From Pectobacterium betavasculorum (GTDB lineage: Bacteria > Pseudomonadota > Gammaproteobacteria > Enterobacterales > Enterobacteriaceae), in NCBI RefSeq assembly GCF_000749845.1, contig NZ_JQHM01000006.1, positions 80,674 to 144,673 on the forward strand: DNA of 64,000 nucleotides. The letters run 5' to 3'. The translations under genes and the position numbers were made by a program. This document shows positions 45,859 through 56,088 of this stretch, piece by piece (the first letter of the stretch is position 1; every line of letters begins with the position of its first letter). Under the pieces are notes generated by a model, which did no database searches, was not told the DNA's origin, and worked only from the letters and a program-made list of their open reading frames with translations.

Positions 45859-46618
45859 TGTAGCGCAGCTTAGCCACGGTTACCTTGCGGAAAACGACGG
45901 TAAGTGGCGTCCCGTGCTGCATGATATCTCTTTCCATGTGCGGCTGGGGGAGTGTCTGGGCATTATTGGTGAAAGCGGCAGCGGAAAAAGTACGCTTGGT
46001 CGCCTACTGCTGGGATTGGAAACGCCGAACAGCGGATGTGTGACGTTGGCGGGCCTGCCGATTGGCACTCCACGCCGTTTCTGGTCGTGTCGACGTCATG
46101 CGCAACCCCGCGTCAGTGCGGTGTTTCAGGACTATACCTCGTCTGCCAATCCCGCCATGACGATACGGGAGATTGTCGCGGAACCGCTGCGAGTGCGCGG
46201 CGTGACGCGTCGTGAAGACATTAGGCTACAGGTTGCGGCATTGCTGGAACAGGTCGGCCTGGCGAGCGATCTGAGTGAGCGCTTCCCTCACCAGTTGAGT
46301 GGTGGGCAGATGCAGCGCGTCTGTATCGCTCGTGCCATTGCTTGTCAGCCAGCGTTTATTGTGTTGGATGAAGCCGTTAGCGCGCTGGATGTTTCTGTGC
46401 AGTTGCAGGTGCTGGATCTGTTGGTTGAATTGCGTGAACGGCTAGGATTAACCTATTTGTTCATTAGTCATGATTTGGCCGCCATCGCGTATTTGTGCCA
46501 GAGGGTGATATTCCTACAGTCTGGACGCATCATTGAACGTGTTGATGACATGAAGTTGTTGGGACAGGTACAACATCCCTATGCCCAGAAGTTATTGCAA
46601 TCAGTGATGACGTTCTGA
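45842..46618 (+). CDS. nikE: Nickel-type ABC ATPase NikE
   Basis: A 258-residue ATPase: Walker A GESGSGKSTLG (about 41), signature LSGGQMQRVC, Walker B FIVLDEAVSALD, H-loop FISHDLA. It is the second nucleotide-binding subunit of the importer and the last gene of the operon. An antisense chemoreceptor relic begins right at its 3' end. Confidence 0.92.
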   Translation: MAVLVDVAQLSHGYLAENDGKWRPVLHDISFHVRLGECLGIIGESGSGKSTLGRLLLGLETPNSGCVTLAGLPIGTPRRFWSCRRHAQPRVSAVFQDYTSSANPAMTIREIVAEPLRVRGVTRREDIRLQVAALLEQVGLASDLSERFPHQLSGGQMQRVCIARAIACQPAFIVLDEAVSALDVSVQLQVLDLLVELRERLGLTYLFISHDLAAIAYLCQRVIFLQSGRIIERVDDMKLLGQVQHPYAQKLLQSVMTF

Positions 46619-46627
46619 GACTGCAAC

Positions 46628-46805
46628 CGCCTCGCTCTGTGGTACGCTGCGACAGGTTGCCGTTGCCCTGAGCGATCTCACAGGACGCCAGCGTGATGGA
46701 TTCGCTGCCGCTCACGATGGTATGCACGATACTCATCAATAGGTGGTTCATATCGTTGCTTGAGGCGAGAAGACTCGTGCTGTCATAAGGCAGCGATAAT
46801 GTCAT
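46628..46805 (-). pseudogene. Relic of a methyl-accepting chemotaxis protein
   Basis: On the minus strand the translation includes NDMNHLLMSIVHTIVSGSES and then ITLASCEIAQGNGNLSQRTTE. This is the HAMP-to-signalling junction of a chemoreceptor (usual form: …MN..L…I..GS.SI..AS.EIAQGN.DLS.RTE). The flanking receptor is absent and the frame then runs into the nikE 3' end. It is a decayed fragment squeezed between nikE and rhaM. Confidence 0.65.
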
Positions 46806-46841
46806 TACCGCTGCACGTTTATTCGTCGTGCAACGCCTTCC

Positions 46842-47156
46842 TCAGTCCAGATAGAACACAGGGTCGAGTGCATCACCGATCGGGCTGTTATCGGGATGAG
46901 AGGGCATGACGTCGCTCATGTGTTTCCACCAGCGTTGGCAGACATCCGTTTGCGCAATCGCTTCCCAGCGTGCTTCTGATTCGACCTCGACATAGCCGAA
47001 CAGCAGATTGCGCTGTTTATCCAGAAAAATACTGTAGTGGTGCGCGCCGTGGTTTTTCAGCACCTCAGCCAGTTCTGGCCAGATAGGGTTATGGCGGCGC
47101 TGATATTCGTCGTGGCAGTCAGGAAAAACTGACATCACAAAGGCCTTACGCAACAT
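46842..47156 (-). CDS. rhaM: L-rhamnose mutarotase
   Basis: A 104-residue RhaM (YiiL) enzyme that interconverts alpha and beta anomers of L-rhamnose. The family start [20 protein letters not shown], the core [12 protein letters not shown] with the catalytic His region, and [17 protein letters not shown] are present. It ends the rhaBADM unit; the 127-nt gap after rhaD is longer than the others. Confidence 0.93.
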   Translation of the reverse strand: MLRKAFVMSVFPDCHDEYQRRHNPIWPELAEVLKNHGAHHYSIFLDKQRNLLFGYVEVESEARWEAIAQTDVCQRWWKHMSDVMPSHPDNSPIGDALDPVFYLD

Positions 47157-47283
47157 GGATGAGTCCCCGTAGTCGTTGGCAAGAACGCCACGGCGGTGAT
47201 GCCGTGACGGTGTGAGACTGAAAGCAATTTTAGGCCGAAATACGTTCTATGCTAAAAAACCATTCTACGTATAAAGACCCGTG

Positions 47284-48108
47284 CTACACGCGCAGCGCGG
47301 CTTCCAGTGGCGTGACGCCGAAACGTTTACCCAGAGCGATCAGTTCTTCGGTCGAGATCGTCTGCTTTTTACCCCCCATCGATCTGACTTTCACCATGAC
47401 TTCGGCGGATTTTTCCGCGGTATCGATCAGGCCAAAGGCGTCATCCAGCGTCGGACCGGTGCCGAAGATGCCGTGGAAGGGCCACAATACCAGCGAATGA
47501 CGCTTCATTTGTTCGGAGGTGGCATCGCCAATCGAATCGGTGCCCGGCACCATCCACGGCACAATCCCCACACCGTCTGGGAAGACGACCAGACACTCCG
47601 TGCTGCCTTCCCACAGTTCACGGGTGAACGTAGCGGTATTCAGCTCCAGCACGTAGCTCAGGGCAATCAGATTGGTTGCGTGGCAGTGCATGATGACGCG
47701 GTCGTGCCCGTGGGTTACGCCCATACGCACAATGTGCGACTGGAAATGCGAGGCCAGTTCAGACGTTGGCAGACCACCGTTGGTGAGCCCCCAGAAAATA
47801 CGATAGCCTTTACCATCACTATCGACCTGTAACACCACCAGTGAATCAGCCGGATCCAGTTGAACATTGCGGAAGAATTTGCCGGAGCCGGTGACGATAA
47901 ACCAGCAATCTGCCAGTTCCGGCATCGGCTGTGATAGTGCCTCATGACGCGGCTGAGGAGAGAAATCGCTTTCATAAGGCGTCACATCCTCAGCCGTCAA
48001 GCGCAGGCTGACGTTGCCGCCGTTACGTTCGTCCCAGCCTTTGAGCCACATGTCGCTGGTGGCTTTAATCATTCCCTGTACAAACCAGGAAGAGAGAATT
48101 GCTTGCAT
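47284..48108 (-). CDS. rhaD: Rhamnulose-1-phosphate aldolase
   Basis: A 274-residue class II aldolase that splits L-rhamnulose 1-phosphate into dihydroxyacetone phosphate and lactaldehyde. Zinc ligands are in the HCHATN motif (about 141-146) and a later His (LWPFHGIFG). ATG 48108 gives the E. coli length; the frame extends to 48192. It lies 4 nt after rhaA. Confidence 0.94.
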   Translation of the reverse strand: MQAILSSWFVQGMIKATSDMWLKGWDERNGGNVSLRLTAEDVTPYESDFSPQPRHEALSQPMPELADCWFIVTGSGKFFRNVQLDPADSLVVLQVDSDGKGYRIFWGLTNGGLPTSELASHFQSHIVRMGVTHGHDRVIMHCHATNLIALSYVLELNTATFTRELWEGSTECLVVFPDGVGIVPWMVPGTDSIGDATSEQMKRHSLVLWPFHGIFGTGPTLDDAFGLIDTAEKSAEVMVKVRSMGGKKQTISTEELIALGKRFGVTPLEAALRV

Positions 48109-48112
48109 AGTC

Positions 48113-49375
48113 TTACCCTTGACGTTGAGTGAGGATGGTTTCTTCATACTGACGCACCTGTTGCAGCCATTCGCTGCCTGGGAGCACGTCATGACGCTGG
48201 CAGTAGTGTTCCCACACTGCCTGCCACGGCAGCGATTTTTGCTCTTCCAGCAAGGCCAGACGCGCGGTGTAATCGCCGTTTTGTTCCAGCTTGCGCAGTG
48301 TTTCTGTGGGTTCCAACAGCGCGCGCAGCAGGGCTTTCTTCATATTACGGGTGCCGATGACCCAGGCAGCAATTCGGTTGATCGAGGCATCGAAGAAATC
48401 CAGCCCGATGTGCACGCGATTCAGTAACTGATGACGGATGATTTCGTGGGCGATAGCCTGCGTTTCGTCATCCAGCAGTACGACATGGTCGCTGTCCCAG
48501 CGTACTGGGCGGCTGACGTGCAGTAGCAGGCGTGGGACGTACAGAATCGCGCTGGAGATTTTGTCGGAAATGACTTCGGTCGGGTGGAAGTGTCCAGCAT
48601 CCAGACAGAGCGCGGTGCCGCGGCTGGCGGCGTAGCCGAGACAAAATTCACCGGAGCCGACGGTAAAACTTTCCGCGCCTATCCCGAACAGCTTGCTTTC
48701 CACGGCGTCGATATGGTGTGCCTGATCGAGCGGTTCGGCGATGACCTCATCCAGCGCGCTGAGCAGCCGCTGGCGGAACGCCAGGCGATCGATGGTCAAA
48801 TCTTTCATGCCGTCTGGTACCCAGATGTTCATTACCGATGGCGTGCCGAGTTCACGACCGAAGTAGGCCGAAATCCGGCGGCTGGCCTGACAGTGTTCAA
48901 TCCAGAAACGGCGTACTTTTTCGTCCGGGTGCGACAGGGTAAAACCGTCCTCGCTCAGCGGATGAGAAAAGCAGGTCGGGTTAAAATCCAGCCCGAGCTG
49001 GTGGCGCTTGGCCCAGGCAACCCAGTTGCTGAAATGCTCAGGAGCAATCTCGTTGCGGGCGACGGGCTGTGCGGATTCCAGATAGATGGCGTGCAGGTTC
49101 AGCCGTTTGGGGCCGGGGATCAGCGCGAATGCTTGTTCCAGATCGGCACGCAGTTCATCTGGCGTACTCGCTTTGCCAGGGTAGTTGCCCGTGGCCTGAA
49201 TACCGCCGGTCAGTGGCCCGCCGGTATTCTCGAATCCGGCCACATCGTCACCCTGCCAGCAGTGCATTGACACCGGAATCTGATCGAGCTGTTCCAGCGC
49301 CGCCTCTACATCAACATTCAGGCTGGCATAACGCGTTTTTGCCAACTGCCAGGCAGCTTCAATCGGTGTGCTCAT
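48113..49375 (-). CDS. rhaA: L-rhamnose isomerase
   Basis: A 420-residue metal-dependent isomerase converting L-rhamnose to L-rhamnulose. Family segments seen: [13 protein letters not shown] (about 37), [13 protein letters not shown], and [13 protein letters not shown] with metal ligands. It overlaps rhaB by 4 nt and is close to rhaD. Confidence 0.95.
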   Translation of the reverse strand: MSTPIEAAWQLAKTRYASLNVDVEAALEQLDQIPVSMHCWQGDDVAGFENTGGPLTGGIQATGNYPGKASTPDELRADLEQAFALIPGPKRLNLHAIYLESAQPVARNEIAPEHFSNWVAWAKRHQLGLDFNPTCFSHPLSEDGFTLSHPDEKVRRFWIEHCQASRRISAYFGRELGTPSVMNIWVPDGMKDLTIDRLAFRQRLLSALDEVIAEPLDQAHHIDAVESKLFGIGAESFTVGSGEFCLGYAASRGTALCLDAGHFHPTEVISDKISSAILYVPRLLLHVSRPVRWDSDHVVLLDDETQAIAHEIIRHQLLNRVHIGLDFFDASINRIAAWVIGTRNMKKALLRALLEPTETLRKLEQNGDYTARLALLEEQKSLPWQAVWEHYCQRHDVLPGSEWLQQVRQYEETILTQRQG

Positions 49376-50862
49376 TGTGTTGTCTCCTTTTTGCCCTGTG
49401 GGGCGGTTTCTGGCTGGCTGAGCGCCTGAAAACGACGCCAGTGCCCGGCAAAATCACTCTCCGCACGCGGGGTATAGCGATGCAGAGGGAAGTTATGAGT
49501 CAGCATGTGCCGGAATGCGGCAAGGTCGGTGATGGCGCCTAGCGCCATCAGTTGGCAACCGATATTGCCAAGCGTCGAGGCTTCGACTGGCCCGGCGAGA
49601 ACCGGAATCTGGCACACGTCGGCACACAGCTGGTTGAGAAACGCGTTCTGACTGCCGCCGCCCACAATATGTAATTGGCGGATCGGTGCTTGGCGCAGTT
49701 CACCCAATTCCAACACCACCTGGCGGTAGAGCAGTGCGAGGCTGTCGAAAATGCAGCGTGCCAGCTCGGCATCACTTTGGGGGACCGGCTGGCCGTGTTC
49801 ACGACAATAGTCGCGGATTGCCTGATGCATGGACGGCGGATTGATAAAACGATCGTCGTTAGGGTTAATCAGGCTGACAAAGGCGGGCAGCGCGGTAGTG
49901 GACTGAATCAGCGCGCTTAAATCTTTGATGTCACGCTCCTGACAAACCCGCTGTAGCAGCCATAGCCCCATGATGTTTTTCAGCACTCGGTAGGTGCCAT
50001 CCACGCCGCCTTCGTTGGTGATATTGGCGGCCAGCGCCTGCGGGCTATTAAACGGCGTGTCGCTCTCGATGCCCATTAGAGACCAGGTGCCGGAGCTGAG
50101 GTAGGCGCTGTCGCGGCTCTGCAACGGTGTACCGACTATCGCGCTGGCGGTATCGTGCGTCGCGACGGCGGTGACGGGAATTTGGCGTCCACTCGGTGCT
50201 GTCCAGTTTCCGACGGCGTGCCCCGGCTGCACCGGATCGCTCAACCAGCGGCGCGGTACGCCCAGATAGTCCAGCAGTTCGCCATCCCAGGTTTGCTGTT
50301 CCAGATTAAGCAGTTGGGTCGTGCTGGCGTTGGTATATTCACAGACCAGACTCCCCGTAAGGCGATAGTGAAAATAGTCGGGGATCATCAGCAGATGTTC
50401 CACCTGATCCAGATCGTCAGGAGGGGCGTCGCACAGCGCTTTGAGCTGATACAGTGTATTAAACGGCAGGAACTGGATTCCAGTACGCTGATAGATAGCC
50501 TCACGACCCAGTTCGGCGGTAACGGCGGCCATTACGCCGTCTGTACGGTGATCGCGATAGGAATACGGCAGGCCGACGCATTGCCCGCGTTTATCGAGTA
50601 ACACATAGTCCACGCCCCAGCTGTCAACCCCAATGCTATCGGGAGCGATACCCATGGCATCAATTTGCTGCAATCCGGTGAGGATGTCGCGTTCCAGCGC
50701 GACGAGATCCCACTGGTGATGGTTGTCCTGAAAAACCAGTGTATTGCTGAAACGGTGAATTTCTTTCAGCGTCAGATGCTGCGTTGCGGTGTGCAAGGTT
50801 GCGAGCATGACCCGACCACTGGATGCCCCTAAATCCACCGCCACGATATTCTTCACCGCCAT
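49372..50862 (-). CDS. rhaB: Rhamnulokinase
   Basis: A 496-residue FGGY-type sugar kinase phosphorylating L-rhamnulose. The ATPase phosphate loop [14 protein letters not shown] is at residues 8-21; [11 protein letters not shown] (about 80) and [15 protein letters not shown] (about 232) carry catalytic residues. First gene of rhaBADM, divergent from rhaS across a 316-bp control region. Confidence 0.95.
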   Translation of the reverse strand: MAVKNIVAVDLGASSGRVMLATLHTATQHLTLKEIHRFSNTLVFQDNHHQWDLVALERDILTGLQQIDAMGIAPDSIGVDSWGVDYVLLDKRGQCVGLPYSYRDHRTDGVMAAVTAELGREAIYQRTGIQFLPFNTLYQLKALCDAPPDDLDQVEHLLMIPDYFHYRLTGSLVCEYTNASTTQLLNLEQQTWDGELLDYLGVPRRWLSDPVQPGHAVGNWTAPSGRQIPVTAVATHDTASAIVGTPLQSRDSAYLSSGTWSLMGIESDTPFNSPQALAANITNEGGVDGTYRVLKNIMGLWLLQRVCQERDIKDLSALIQSTTALPAFVSLINPNDDRFINPPSMHQAIRDYCREHGQPVPQSDAELARCIFDSLALLYRQVVLELGELRQAPIRQLHIVGGGSQNAFLNQLCADVCQIPVLAGPVEASTLGNIGCQLMALGAITDLAAFRHMLTHNFPLHRYTPRAESDFAGHWRRFQALSQPETAPQGKKETTQ

Positions 50863-51178
50863 AGCCGCACTCCTTTTGTTGGATGTGTTGCAGTGTAAAG
50901 AGCGTTAACAGAAGCCACCTTCCGATGAGTGCCACCTAAAACAGGTGGTTGGCAAAATGACAAAGCTGACCGTGAAAGGGCTCACAATCTGGAAAATTAT
51001 TCAGAAAATAACCACGTGAAAAACAGGGAAAAGGCGGTGTGATCCTTGCCACACTTCAATCAATTGGGCGGTGCGATCTTAAAAAAAGAGCAGTCATACG
51101 GCGAGGGCGTGACGGTATTTTAAGGTCAGTTTTGTTGCTTCTGACTACTCTTTTCCAAAGGCTGAATGGAGAACTGAA
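50863..51178. promoter_or_regulatory. rhaBAD/rhaSR divergent control region
   Basis: This gap should hold the RhaS and RhaR binding sites and CRP sites, as in E. coli. A CRP-like site TGTGATCCTTGCCACA is seen at 51038-51053. I could not delimit the 17-bp RhaS/RhaR half-sites by eye. No ORF is present. Confidence 0.55.
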
Positions 51179-52018
51179 ATGACGTTACTTCGTGGTGATG
51201 ATTTTTTTACTTCGCGTGCCGTGACGGTCGCGGTAGAACCGCGTACCCCACAGACGGCCTTTCCTGAGCACTATCATGATTTCTGGGAAATCGTGCTGGT
51301 GGAGCAGGGCGCAGGCGTCCATGTGTTTAACGATCAACCCTATGCGCTGTGCACTGGGTCGGTGTTCTTTGTTCGCGATAACGATCGGCATCTGTTTGAA
51401 GACGTAGAAGGGCTGTGTCTGACCAATATGCTGTACCGCTCGCCGCGTGGCTTCCGCTTTCTTTCCGATATTGCCGCGTTTTTACCGTATGGCGCGAACG
51501 GCGAGTGGCAAGGGCAGTGGCAGGTGAACGCCGCGGGAATGCAACAACTGAAACAGTCGATGAACAGTCTGGCGGAGCTGGCACAGAGCGATGCACCGGA
51601 AGCGATTGCCGCCAGCGAGAGCCTGTTTTTGCACATTCTGGTGCAACTGCGTCAACACTGCTTCCAGACGCAGGGCAACGGCTCTGAACATCAGGGAGTA
51701 CAGGCATTACTGGGGTGGCTGCAAAACAACTACAGCGAAGAGGTTAACTGGGGCGGTTTGGCTGACCAGTTCTCGCTGCCACTGCGTACGCTGCACCGCC
51801 AGCTAAAACAACATACGGGTATGACACCACAACGGTATCTGAATCGGTTAAGATTACTGGAGGCTCGTCGGCGGTTGCAGCAAAGTGATGACTCCATCAC
51901 CACTATTGCGCACGCCTGTGGATTTAGCGATAGCAATCATTTCTCGACGCAATTCCGCAAGGCATTCTCGCAGGCACCTAAGTCACTACGACATCAGGCG
52001 TTTTCTCGTGAAGGGTAG
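51179..52018 (+). CDS. rhaS: AraC-family activator RhaS
   Basis: A 279-residue AraC/XylS regulator: N-terminal cupin-type rhamnose-binding domain (FPEHYHDFWEIVLVEQGAGV) and a C-terminal double HTH (about 180-275; SLPLRTLHRQLKQHTGMTPQ, then ACGFSDSNHFSTQFRKAF). It activates rhaBAD and rhaT with rhamnose. GGAG precedes the ATG. Confidence 0.93.
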   Translation: MTLLRGDDFFTSRAVTVAVEPRTPQTAFPEHYHDFWEIVLVEQGAGVHVFNDQPYALCTGSVFFVRDNDRHLFEDVEGLCLTNMLYRSPRGFRFLSDIAAFLPYGANGEWQGQWQVNAAGMQQLKQSMNSLAELAQSDAPEAIAASESLFLHILVQLRQHCFQTQGNGSEHQGVQALLGWLQNNYSEEVNWGGLADQFSLPLRTLHRQLKQHTGMTPQRYLNRLRLLEARRRLQQSDDSITTIAHACGFSDSNHFSTQFRKAFSQAPKSLRHQAFSREG

Positions 52019-52042
52019 GTAACAGCAACTGCGGGTGAGGGA

Positions 52043-52897
52043 ATGGCAACAGCAATTCGGGGTTTGAAATTACAGACTGAAGACTATTTCCTGACTGACA
52101 AGAATGCTGTGATGGTCGCCGAACGCCATCCGCAGCCTGTGTTTCCGCTACATCATCATGATTTCGACGAACTGGTGATTGTCTGGCGTGGCAATGGCCT
52201 GCACCTCTGGAATGATGTGCCTTACCGCATCACTCGCGGCGATATGTTTTATGTCTCCGCACACGATCGTCACAGCTATGAATCCGTCCATGAGCTTGAG
52301 CTGGACAACATTCTCTATATTCGCAACCGCCTGACGTTATCCGCCGACTGGCAAACGTTACTGCCGGGTGGAGAACTTCCACAAAGCCAGCGCCACTGGT
52401 GTTTAGGCTCGGAAGGCATGGATACCATCCGCGAGAAGGTAGACGCGTTGACGCAGGAGTGTATGAAATCGGATGCACTGTCGCTGCAACTGAGTGAGGC
52501 GCTGCTGTTGCAGATTGCGCTGCTGGCAGCGCGTTATCGCCATTCGCCGGATAGCCCACAGTTGGCGGACGCCCACCAGTTGGATATGTTGATGAATGCG
52601 CTACGTGCCAGCATTGCTGCGCCGTTTCGCTTTGAAGCCTTTTGCGAACAGCACCACTTCAGCGCCCGCAGTTTACGCTCGCGCTTTAAAGAACAAACCG
52701 GAATGAGCGTGCCGCATTACCTGCGCCAATTGCGGCTGTGCAAAGCGATGGAGCTGTTGCGCTACGATCTGCAAACCATCGGCGACGTTGCTGCTTTGTG
52801 CGGCTTTGAAGACAGTAATTACTTTTCTGTCGTATTCCATCAGGCGTTCGGCGTCTCGCCCAGCGCCTACCGCCAGCGCTTCCTGAATACGGAGTGA
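52043..52897 (+). CDS. rhaR: AraC-family activator RhaR
   Basis: A 284-residue AraC-type regulator, the paralog of RhaS (cupin PLHHHDFDELVIVWRGNG; HTH HFSARSLRSRFKEQTGMS and ALCGFEDSNYFSVVFHQAFG). It activates the rhaSR promoter. It starts 24 nt after rhaS, as expected for the rhaSR operon. Confidence 0.93.
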   Translation: MATAIRGLKLQTEDYFLTDKNAVMVAERHPQPVFPLHHHDFDELVIVWRGNGLHLWNDVPYRITRGDMFYVSAHDRHSYESVHELELDNILYIRNRLTLSADWQTLLPGGELPQSQRHWCLGSEGMDTIREKVDALTQECMKSDALSLQLSEALLLQIALLAARYRHSPDSPQLADAHQLDMLMNALRASIAAPFRFEAFCEQHHFSARSLRSRFKEQTGMSVPHYLRQLRLCKAMELLRYDLQTIGDVAALCGFEDSNYFSVVFHQAFGVSPSAYRQRFLNTE

Positions 52898-52938
52898 CTG
52901 CGATTTTTAAGTATCGATAGTGATGAATCAATGGATAG

Positions 52939-53193
52939 TTAATAGTGGTAGCGGCATGCGGCGATCATCATGGCATCATCTGTGATGGCATACACCAGAC
53001 GATGTTCTTCGGTGATACGGCGCGACCAGAAACCAGCAAGATTATGTTTAAGTGGCTCTGGTTTTCCTTTTCCTTCAAAAGGTGTTCTGCGCGTCTCTTT
53101 TATTAATTCATTGATCTTTTTGACCATTCGCTTATCGATGTCCTGCCAGTACAGGTAGTCTTCCCATGCTTCTTCTGACCAGATTAGCTTCAC
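52939..53193 (-). CDS. yoeB: YoeB-type mRNA interferase toxin
   Basis: An 84-residue Txe/YoeB toxin that cleaves ribosome-bound mRNA. It starts [20 protein letters not shown] and has the family end [20 protein letters not shown] with catalytic Glu/Arg/His and the C-terminal RYHY (conserved His-Tyr). Its start overlaps the antitoxin stop by 4 nt. It is convergent with rhaR. Confidence 0.95.
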   Translation of the reverse strand: MKLIWSEEAWEDYLYWQDIDKRMVKKINELIKETRRTPFEGKGKPEPLKHNLAGFWSRRITEEHRLVYAITDDAMMIAACRYHY

Positions 53194-53441
53194 TCAATGA
53201 TATCTCTTTCTTCGCCATTGCCAGCCTTAAGGCTCTCAATTGAATTCATCAGCCTTTTTGCATTTGCTGGTGAACGCAGTAAATACGCGGTTTCCTCTAG
53301 AGAATTATACTCTTCCAGAGACATAAGCACGCAGGCCTCACCATTCTGTCGAGTGATCAGAATGGGAGCACGATCTTCGACGGTTTTCATCATTGTCGCT
53401 GATAGATTTTGACGGGCTTCGCTGTAGCTAATTGTACGCAT
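53190..53441 (-). CDS. yefM: YefM-type antitoxin
   Basis: An 83-residue Phd/YefM antitoxin (start [20 protein letters not shown], then [20 protein letters not shown]). It binds YoeB and represses the operon. GGAGG lies just before ATG 53441. An operator-like palindrome lies 14 nt farther upstream. Confidence 0.95.
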   Translation of the reverse strand: MRTISYSEARQNLSATMMKTVEDRAPILITRQNGEACVLMSLEEYNSLEETAYLLRSPANAKRLMNSIESLKAGNGEERDIIE

Positions 53442-53454
53442 CTGTACCTCCTGT

Positions 53455-53474
53455 TTGTACTTGTCATTGTACAA
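53455..53474. promoter_or_regulatory. YefM-YoeB operator palindrome
   Basis: TTGTAC (53455-53460) and GTACAA (53469-53474) are inverted with an 8-nt centre. Overlapping this is the palindrome ATTGTACAAT (53466-53475). TGTACA-core palindromes are the known binding sites of YefM, so this is the likely autorepression operator. Confidence 0.7.
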
Positions 53475-53515
53475 TGGTGTTGCGTTTTTAACCACTCAAT
53501 CCTTCTTCGACAAAA

Positions 53516-55225
53516 CTATTCCGCCACCGTCGAGAGCAGCAGCCGCGTGTAAGGGTGCTGCGGCTGGTTGAAGATCTGTTCGACTGGCCCGGTTTCTACG
53601 ATATCCCCATCTTTCATCACCGCGATACGGTGGCTCATATGCTGCACGACACCCAAATCGTGCGAAATGAACAGCATCGTCAGCCCCAGTTGACGCTGCA
53701 ACGCGACCAGTAAATCCAATACCTGCGCCTGTGTGGTGACATCCAGTGCCGATACTGGCTCGTCGCAGATCAGAATGTCAGGATCTGAAGCCAGTGCCTG
53801 TGCGATAGAAACGCGCTGACGTTGCCCACCAGATAACGCGGTTGGACGTCGGGTTAGCAGATCCGGTGTCAGCCCGACATATTCCAGCAGCGTCAGAATA
53901 CGTCGCTGTTTTTCATCGTCGCTAAGATCGCGACGCAAGCGTAGCGGCTGGCGCAGAATCTGGGCGACGGTAAATTGCGGATCGAACGAACTAAGCGGAT
54001 CCTGCGTGATCGTCTGAATGCGGGCTCGTAGCGGTCGGCGTTCGCGCTCCGTCAGCACACTCCAGGCGTTACCCGATAGTCGGACTTCGCCGCTGTCCGG
54101 TTTTTGTAGTGCGAGAATGACTTTCCCCAGCGTGGTTTTGCCCGAACCTGATTCCCCGACGATACCGAGCGTTTCGCCCCGTTTGATCTGGAGAGAAACC
54201 TGATTGACCGCCTGCATCCGGCTACCGTCTGGTCGCTTGAACGACACCGAAATTTGATCTGCCGTGAGTGCAATAGTGTCGTCTGTGCGGGCATGATTTG
54301 CTGGCAGAGACGCGGCTGAGGGCGCAATGCCGTTCTGTAATGGATCGACACCGGCCAGCCATTTTCCACGCGTAGAAGCCGTTGGGATCGCTGCCAGCAG
54401 CTTGCGGGTGTAGGGATGTGTCGGCGCTGACAGGAGTTGTCGTGCCTCGCCGCCTTCTACCAATGAACCTTGTTGCATCACGATAACGCGATCCGCGACG
54501 TCTGCGACAACCGCAAGATCGTGAGTGATCAGCAGAACGCCATGCCCAGCCTGTGCCAATGCGGTGAAGACTTTTAGCACTTGTTTCTGCACTGTGGCAT
54601 CCAGCGCGGTGGTCGGTTCATCGGCAATCAGCAACTGTGGACCGGCTGCCAACGCGGAAGCAATAAGCGCACGTTGGCGCAGGCCGCCAGACAGCTCGTG
54701 CGGATACTGGGCTGCCCGGTTTTCAGGATCGGGAATGCCTGCTTTTGTCAGGAGTTCGGCGACGCGGGCGGGAATCTGCTCGCGGGGTAACAGGCGGTGA
54801 GTCAAAATCGGTTCGGCGACTTCCTGCCCGATCTTGCGCAGCGGATCGAGAGAGACCAGCGCATCCTGCAAAACAAAACCGATTTCACGGCCGCGAATTG
54901 CTCGCCAGTCGCGATCGGTCAGGTAGCGTAAATCACACAGGCTGCCGTCATGGCGTGTGAGCTCAATCGCGTTTGCTTGAACATCGACGCCTTCGCCGGA
55001 TAACCCCACCAGCGTGCGTGCGGTGACGGATTTCCCTGAACCTGACTCGCCGACCAGCGCCAGAATTTCACCAGCATTCACCTGAAAAGAGAGGTTTTTA
55101 ACCGAACGAATGGGACCGAAAGGACTAGGAAAGGTGACGCTCAGGCCATCTACGCGCAGCAGTGGCGTTTTCGCCGGTGCCTCTGAAGAAGAATGAGAGG
55201 GGTGAGGACGTGGGTTCAGGCTCAT
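53516..55225 (-). CDS. Fused dual ATPase of a peptide-type ABC importer
   Basis: A 569-residue protein with two complete ABC domains (DppD-DppF fused). Domain 1 has Walker A GESGSGKSVTA (near residue 55) and LSGGLRQRAL; domain 2 has GESGSGKTTLG (about 360) and LSGGQRQRVSIAQALAS with CDEPVSALDV. It would drive import with the two permeases encoded upstream. Start ATG 55225 gives MSLNPRPHPSHSSSEAPAKT. It overlaps the permease gene by 4 nt. Confidence 0.9.
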   Translation of the reverse strand: MSLNPRPHPSHSSSEAPAKTPLLRVDGLSVTFPSPFGPIRSVKNLSFQVNAGEILALVGESGSGKSVTARTLVGLSGEGVDVQANAIELTRHDGSLCDLRYLTDRDWRAIRGREIGFVLQDALVSLDPLRKIGQEVAEPILTHRLLPREQIPARVAELLTKAGIPDPENRAAQYPHELSGGLRQRALIASALAAGPQLLIADEPTTALDATVQKQVLKVFTALAQAGHGVLLITHDLAVVADVADRVIVMQQGSLVEGGEARQLLSAPTHPYTRKLLAAIPTASTRGKWLAGVDPLQNGIAPSAASLPANHARTDDTIALTADQISVSFKRPDGSRMQAVNQVSLQIKRGETLGIVGESGSGKTTLGKVILALQKPDSGEVRLSGNAWSVLTERERRPLRARIQTITQDPLSSFDPQFTVAQILRQPLRLRRDLSDDEKQRRILTLLEYVGLTPDLLTRRPTALSGGQRQRVSIAQALASDPDILICDEPVSALDVTTQAQVLDLLVALQRQLGLTMLFISHDLGVVQHMSHRIAVMKDGDIVETGPVEQIFNQPQHPYTRLLLSTVAE

Positions 55226-56088
55226 CGTGCATCTCCTTTGGCCAAAATAGCCTGTAAACGACGCCCCAGCAGCGTAATGGATATCACCGACAGTGCCACA
55301 ACGCTGGCAGGCAGCAGGCTGACCCACGGTGCGATATCAAGGAAGTTACGCCCGTCGGCGAGTAGCGCGCCCCATTCGGCGGTCGGTGGAACGACGCCTA
55401 ACCCCAGAAAGCTCAGCGCTGAGGCGGATAGCACCGCGTGGCCGACGCCAATGGTGGCGACAATCAGCAGTGGGCGCAGCGTATTGGGGATGATATGGCG
55501 GAAGACGATGTACAGCGGGTGCTCGCCCAGCGCAATCGCATGTTCAACATAGCCGGAAAGCCTGACTTGCAGCACCTGAGAGCGGATCAAACGCGCATAG
55601 CCAGCAATCCCCGCCAGACCGACGGCCAGCATGGTGTTTTCCGGACCGCGTCCTAACACGGCGATCACCAGCAACGCCAACAGCAGATCGGGAAACGCCA
55701 GCATGATGTCCAACAGGCGTACCAGAAGCTGACGAATGCGCAGCGGTGCGAGCACCGACAGCGTACCAAACAGCACACCGCCGAAGCAGGCGATCAGCAT
55801 CGCGCCGACCCCAATACCCAGCGACAGCGACGTGCCGTGAACGATGCGGGAAAAAATGTCGCGTCCGAGTTGATCCGTGCCGAACCAATAAGTGGCATTT
55901 GGCGACTGAAATACCGCGCCCATATCCATTTCATCTGCGGTGCGGCTGGTAAACAGCGACGGAAAAAAGACTGCCAGCGCCAGCAGGAAAACAATAGCGG
56001 CAGGCAGCAGCGTCGCCGTGCTCAGCCACGGGCTACGATAGGTTTTTCTTGATGGCGTCTGTGTGAAGGGCATCGGTTCACTACTCAT
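55222..56088 (-). CDS. DppC-type ABC permease
   Basis: A 288-residue permease with an N-terminal membrane segment and the WFGTDQLGRDIFSRIVHGTS motif of the DppC/OppC group. The EAA-loop region is EHAIALGEHPLYIVFRHIIP. ATG 56088 is preferred over the upstream frame to 56139. It overlaps the DppB-type gene by 8 nt. Confidence 0.9.
   Translation of the reverse strand: MSSEPMPFTQTPSRKTYRSPWLSTATLLPAAIVFLLALAVFFPSLFTSRTADEMDMGAVFQSPNATYWFGTDQLGRDIFSRIVHGTSLSLGIGVGAMLIACFGGVLFGTLSVLAPLRIRQLLVRLLDIMLAFPDLLLALLVIAVLGRGPENTMLAVGLAGIAGYARLIRSQVLQVRLSGYVEHAIALGEHPLYIVFRHIIPNTLRPLLIVATIGVGHAVLSASALSFLGLGVVPPTAEWGALLADGRNFLDIAPWVSLLPASVVALSVISITLLGRRLQAILAKGDAR

Noticed and set aside
48584..49270. Plus-strand ORF of 228 codons
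   Set aside because: Antisense shadow of rhaA, which is unmistakable on the minus strand.
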